Origin: Myotis daubentonii | Taxonomy: Eukaryota; Chordata; Mammalia; Chiroptera; Vespertilionidae | DNA length: 64,000 nt | Direction of reading: 5' to 3' | Assembly: GCF_963259705.1 (NCBI RefSeq) | Contig: NC_081844.1 | Coordinates: 107,570,965 to 107,634,964, forward strand | In this document: positions 62,326 to 64,000 of the stretch, piece by piece | How the letters are laid out: every line of letters begins with the position of its first letter | How positions within the stretch are numbered: the first letter of the stretch is position 1 | Notes under the pieces: model-generated | What the model saw: only the letters and a program-made list of their open reading frames with translations | Told to the model about the DNA's origin: nothing | The model's database searches: none | Translations under genes and position numbers: made by a program

Positions 62326-62358
62326 ACGGACAGATGGATGGACAGACAGACAGACGGC
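62326..62358. repeat. (GACA)/(GATG) short tandem repeat
   Basis: GGACAGATGGATGGACAGAC followed by AGACAGACGG. Related to the GGAC tract at 26.34 kb but interrupted. Confidence 0.85.
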
Positions 62359-63409
62359 ACGTCACAGGACGCATGTGCGAGGGTGGGCCGCCAGCCTGGG
62401 GACCGCCAGGCCCAGGAGGGAACCAGGTGAGGCTGGCACCTGAGAGGAGGCACAGGCAGATGGAGAAGGGAGGAGGAAGGTGTACCGTGGGATGAAGAGC
62501 AGAGGGCGCCGCCACAGAGGCTAGGAGAGCAGCAGGTGCATGTGGCCGGGAGGGCGTGAGCACAGGAAGGGCTCCTGTTCACTCCCAGCGATGATCACAC
62601 CCAAAATGTCAATCACCTGACCACGTGACTAACTGTCCAGAGGCAATGAGGGGGCCAGCAGAGAGTGGAGATGCCCGAAGCAATGAGCCCGACAGCCTGT
62701 TGGCCTCCTGGGACCACACCTTCTGCTGAGTTTAAATTCAGTCTCTACTCCATGTCCGGCATCGGGAACGTGAACCCGGTGCCCAGCCAGGCCTCTTGTT
62801 TGCAGGTGCGGGACTTCCTACCTCAAACCGTCCTCACCCCGTTTCTGCCAAACTCCCGTCCATCCTCAAGCCCACCTCCCCGCCACTGCCTTCCCCACCC
62901 ACGCCTGTTCCCACACCCCCCCGGCAGCACCAACCCATCTGCTTACCCCCTCCCTACAGCCCCTCCCAAAGCGGCACTAGTGTAGATAAATATTTGCTAA
63001 ATTAGTGTGAGTGTGCCCTGATCAAACTGACCCCCGGACATGGACATTTCAACCCTTGAATATGCCACCTCCCCCAGTCTGTTCTCTTTGAGCCCCACAT
63101 GGGGTCATGTTTGGGTAAAATAAATATCTTCTTGGCTTCAACCTTGTGCTCTGTCCTATCTGTCCTATTGTCATTGCTCAAACACTATCACTTTAGTCTT
63201 GATAATGCTTGAGCCCAGATAACGGGATGGCTACCCAGGGTTTTATTATCTACGTTTGTAAACCATTTAAAATGTCATCACAAAGAGCATTTTTAACCAC
63301 CATGTTGGGTGATTTGGAACCCCCTTGATCAAGTCCCTCACTTGTTTGGGATTCGTTCCTGGTAAACACGACAGGTTTCTGACTGAAAGAATAAGACTTA
63401 AAGGCCGAC
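62359..63409. other. Unassigned sequence
   Basis: C-rich at 62840-62960. The end of that block, TAGATAAATATTTGCTAAAT at 62984, is L2-terminus-like. 63010-63400 has moderate GC and is unassigned. Confidence 0.35.
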
Positions 63410-63595
63410 AGGCCTCCATTCAAACCTGCCCATGTGTTACTGGCGGTGCCACCTTGAGCACATTCCCTGCCCTCTCTGGATACCCATTATTTTGACCTGT
63501 ACACTGGGGATGATAACCATGGTGCCCGCCTTGTAAGACGGAATTGAGAGCATGAATGGACGGTGCTGGCACGGTGCCAGGGAGCTGGCTCCTGG
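63410..63595 (+). mobile_element. MIR SINE
   Basis: CCTCCATTCAAACCTGCCCA, TGCCACCTTGAGCACATTCC, CTGCCCTCTCTGGATACCCA, TTGACCTGTACACTGGGGAT, GATAACCATGGTGCCCGCCT, TGTAAGACGGAATTGAGAGC, GGTGCTGGCACGGTGCCAGG. Nearly full-length MIR order in plus orientation. Confidence 0.82.
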
Positions 63596-63607
63596 GACCC
63601 CACAGAG

Positions 63608-63830
63608 CAGCGGTTCTCAACCTTCCTCATGCCGCGGCCCATTAATACAGCTCCTCATGTTGTGGCGACCCCCAATTTCACTGTTACAAATTGAACATAA
63701 CTAAAGCATAGTGATTCATCACAAACACAATATGTAATTATATATGTGTTTTCCGGTGGTTTTAGGCGACCCCTGTGAAAGGGTCGTTCGACCCCCAAAT
63801 GGGTCGCAACCCACAGGTTGAGAACCGCTG
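63608..63830 (-). mobile_element. hAT MITE with SPIN-like ends, second subtype
   Basis: CAGCGGTTCTCAACCTTCCT to GGTTGAGAACCGCTG. Flanking 8-mers CCACAGAG and CCATAGAG differ by one base. The interior ACAGCTCCTCATGTTGTGGC, CCCCAATTTCACTGTTACAA, ATTGAACATAACTAAAGCAT, AGTGATTCATCACAAACACA is the complement of the copy at 52.4 kb, not of the SPIN copies. 223 bp, the same length as the 52.4-kb copy. Confidence 0.93.
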
Positions 63831-64000
63831 CCATAGAGCATCACCCGGGGAAAAAACAGTTTCTTTCTCCAAACACTTTACTTTTAAAACGTTCTTTGGT
63901 GACAATCTATTTTCTCTCTGTCTCCACTCTCAGTTCCATGAAACACTGGGACAGTACGACTAACCTCTAGCATTCGGCACATGGCCTGAACCGCAGGACG
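63831..64000. other. Unassigned sequence at window edge
   Basis: Contains the right-hand target duplication of the hAT MITE. Nothing else recognised. Confidence 0.4.

Overview
The window is nuclear DNA from a mammal, almost certainly a vespertilionid (evening) bat. Three kinds of repeat point there: VES-type tRNA-derived SINEs, two HeliBat-type Helitrons, and young non-autonomous hAT elements including SPIN. These sit on a background of old mammalian repeats (MIR, L2, decayed L1M, MaLR-like LTRs, MER20-like hAT). All family names come from reading the sequence against remembered consensus sequences; no search was run.

I found no protein-coding exon, no rRNA or functional tRNA gene, and no bacterial-type system. 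The long open frames lie in tandem arrays whose unit length is a multiple of three, in dinucleotide or trinucleotide repeats, or across transposon junctions. The window reads as GC-rich intergenic or intronic DNA.

Layout. 0-13 kb: GC-rich single-copy-looking DNA with short MIRs, a MaLR-like LTR that carries a 48-bp minisatellite (3.8-4.6 kb), an ATC repeat (7.1 kb) and a mariner MITE (8.6 kb). 13.46-14.74 kb: a minisatellite of 32/33-bp units. 15-23 kb: SPIN element, SINEs, and an L1M copy interrupted by a SINE and an nhAT element. 23-32 kb: mostly unassigned GC-rich sequence with MIRs, an L1 tail, a C-rich minisatellite and compound microsatellites. 32-40 kb: HeliBat, SINEs, long CA-rich tracts, a decayed LINE, a probable solo ERV LTR with a SINE at its edge, and a MER20-like element. 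40-42 kb: L2, a 20-bp array and a 24-bp array with higher-order structure. 42-50 kb: SINEs, a second MaLR-like LTR and decayed L1 pieces. 50-64 kb: three more SPIN-like hAT elements, the second HeliBat, a large internally deleted L1M and a Tc1/mariner MITE.

The points most worth a second look are the minisatellite that grew inside an LTR, the 120-bp periodicity in the 24-bp array, the two classes of SPIN-terminated hAT elements, the HeliBat pair, the solo LTR with matching 4-bp target duplications, and several AT-rich, repeat-free islands that resemble conserved non-coding elements, best at 35.74-35.89 kb.
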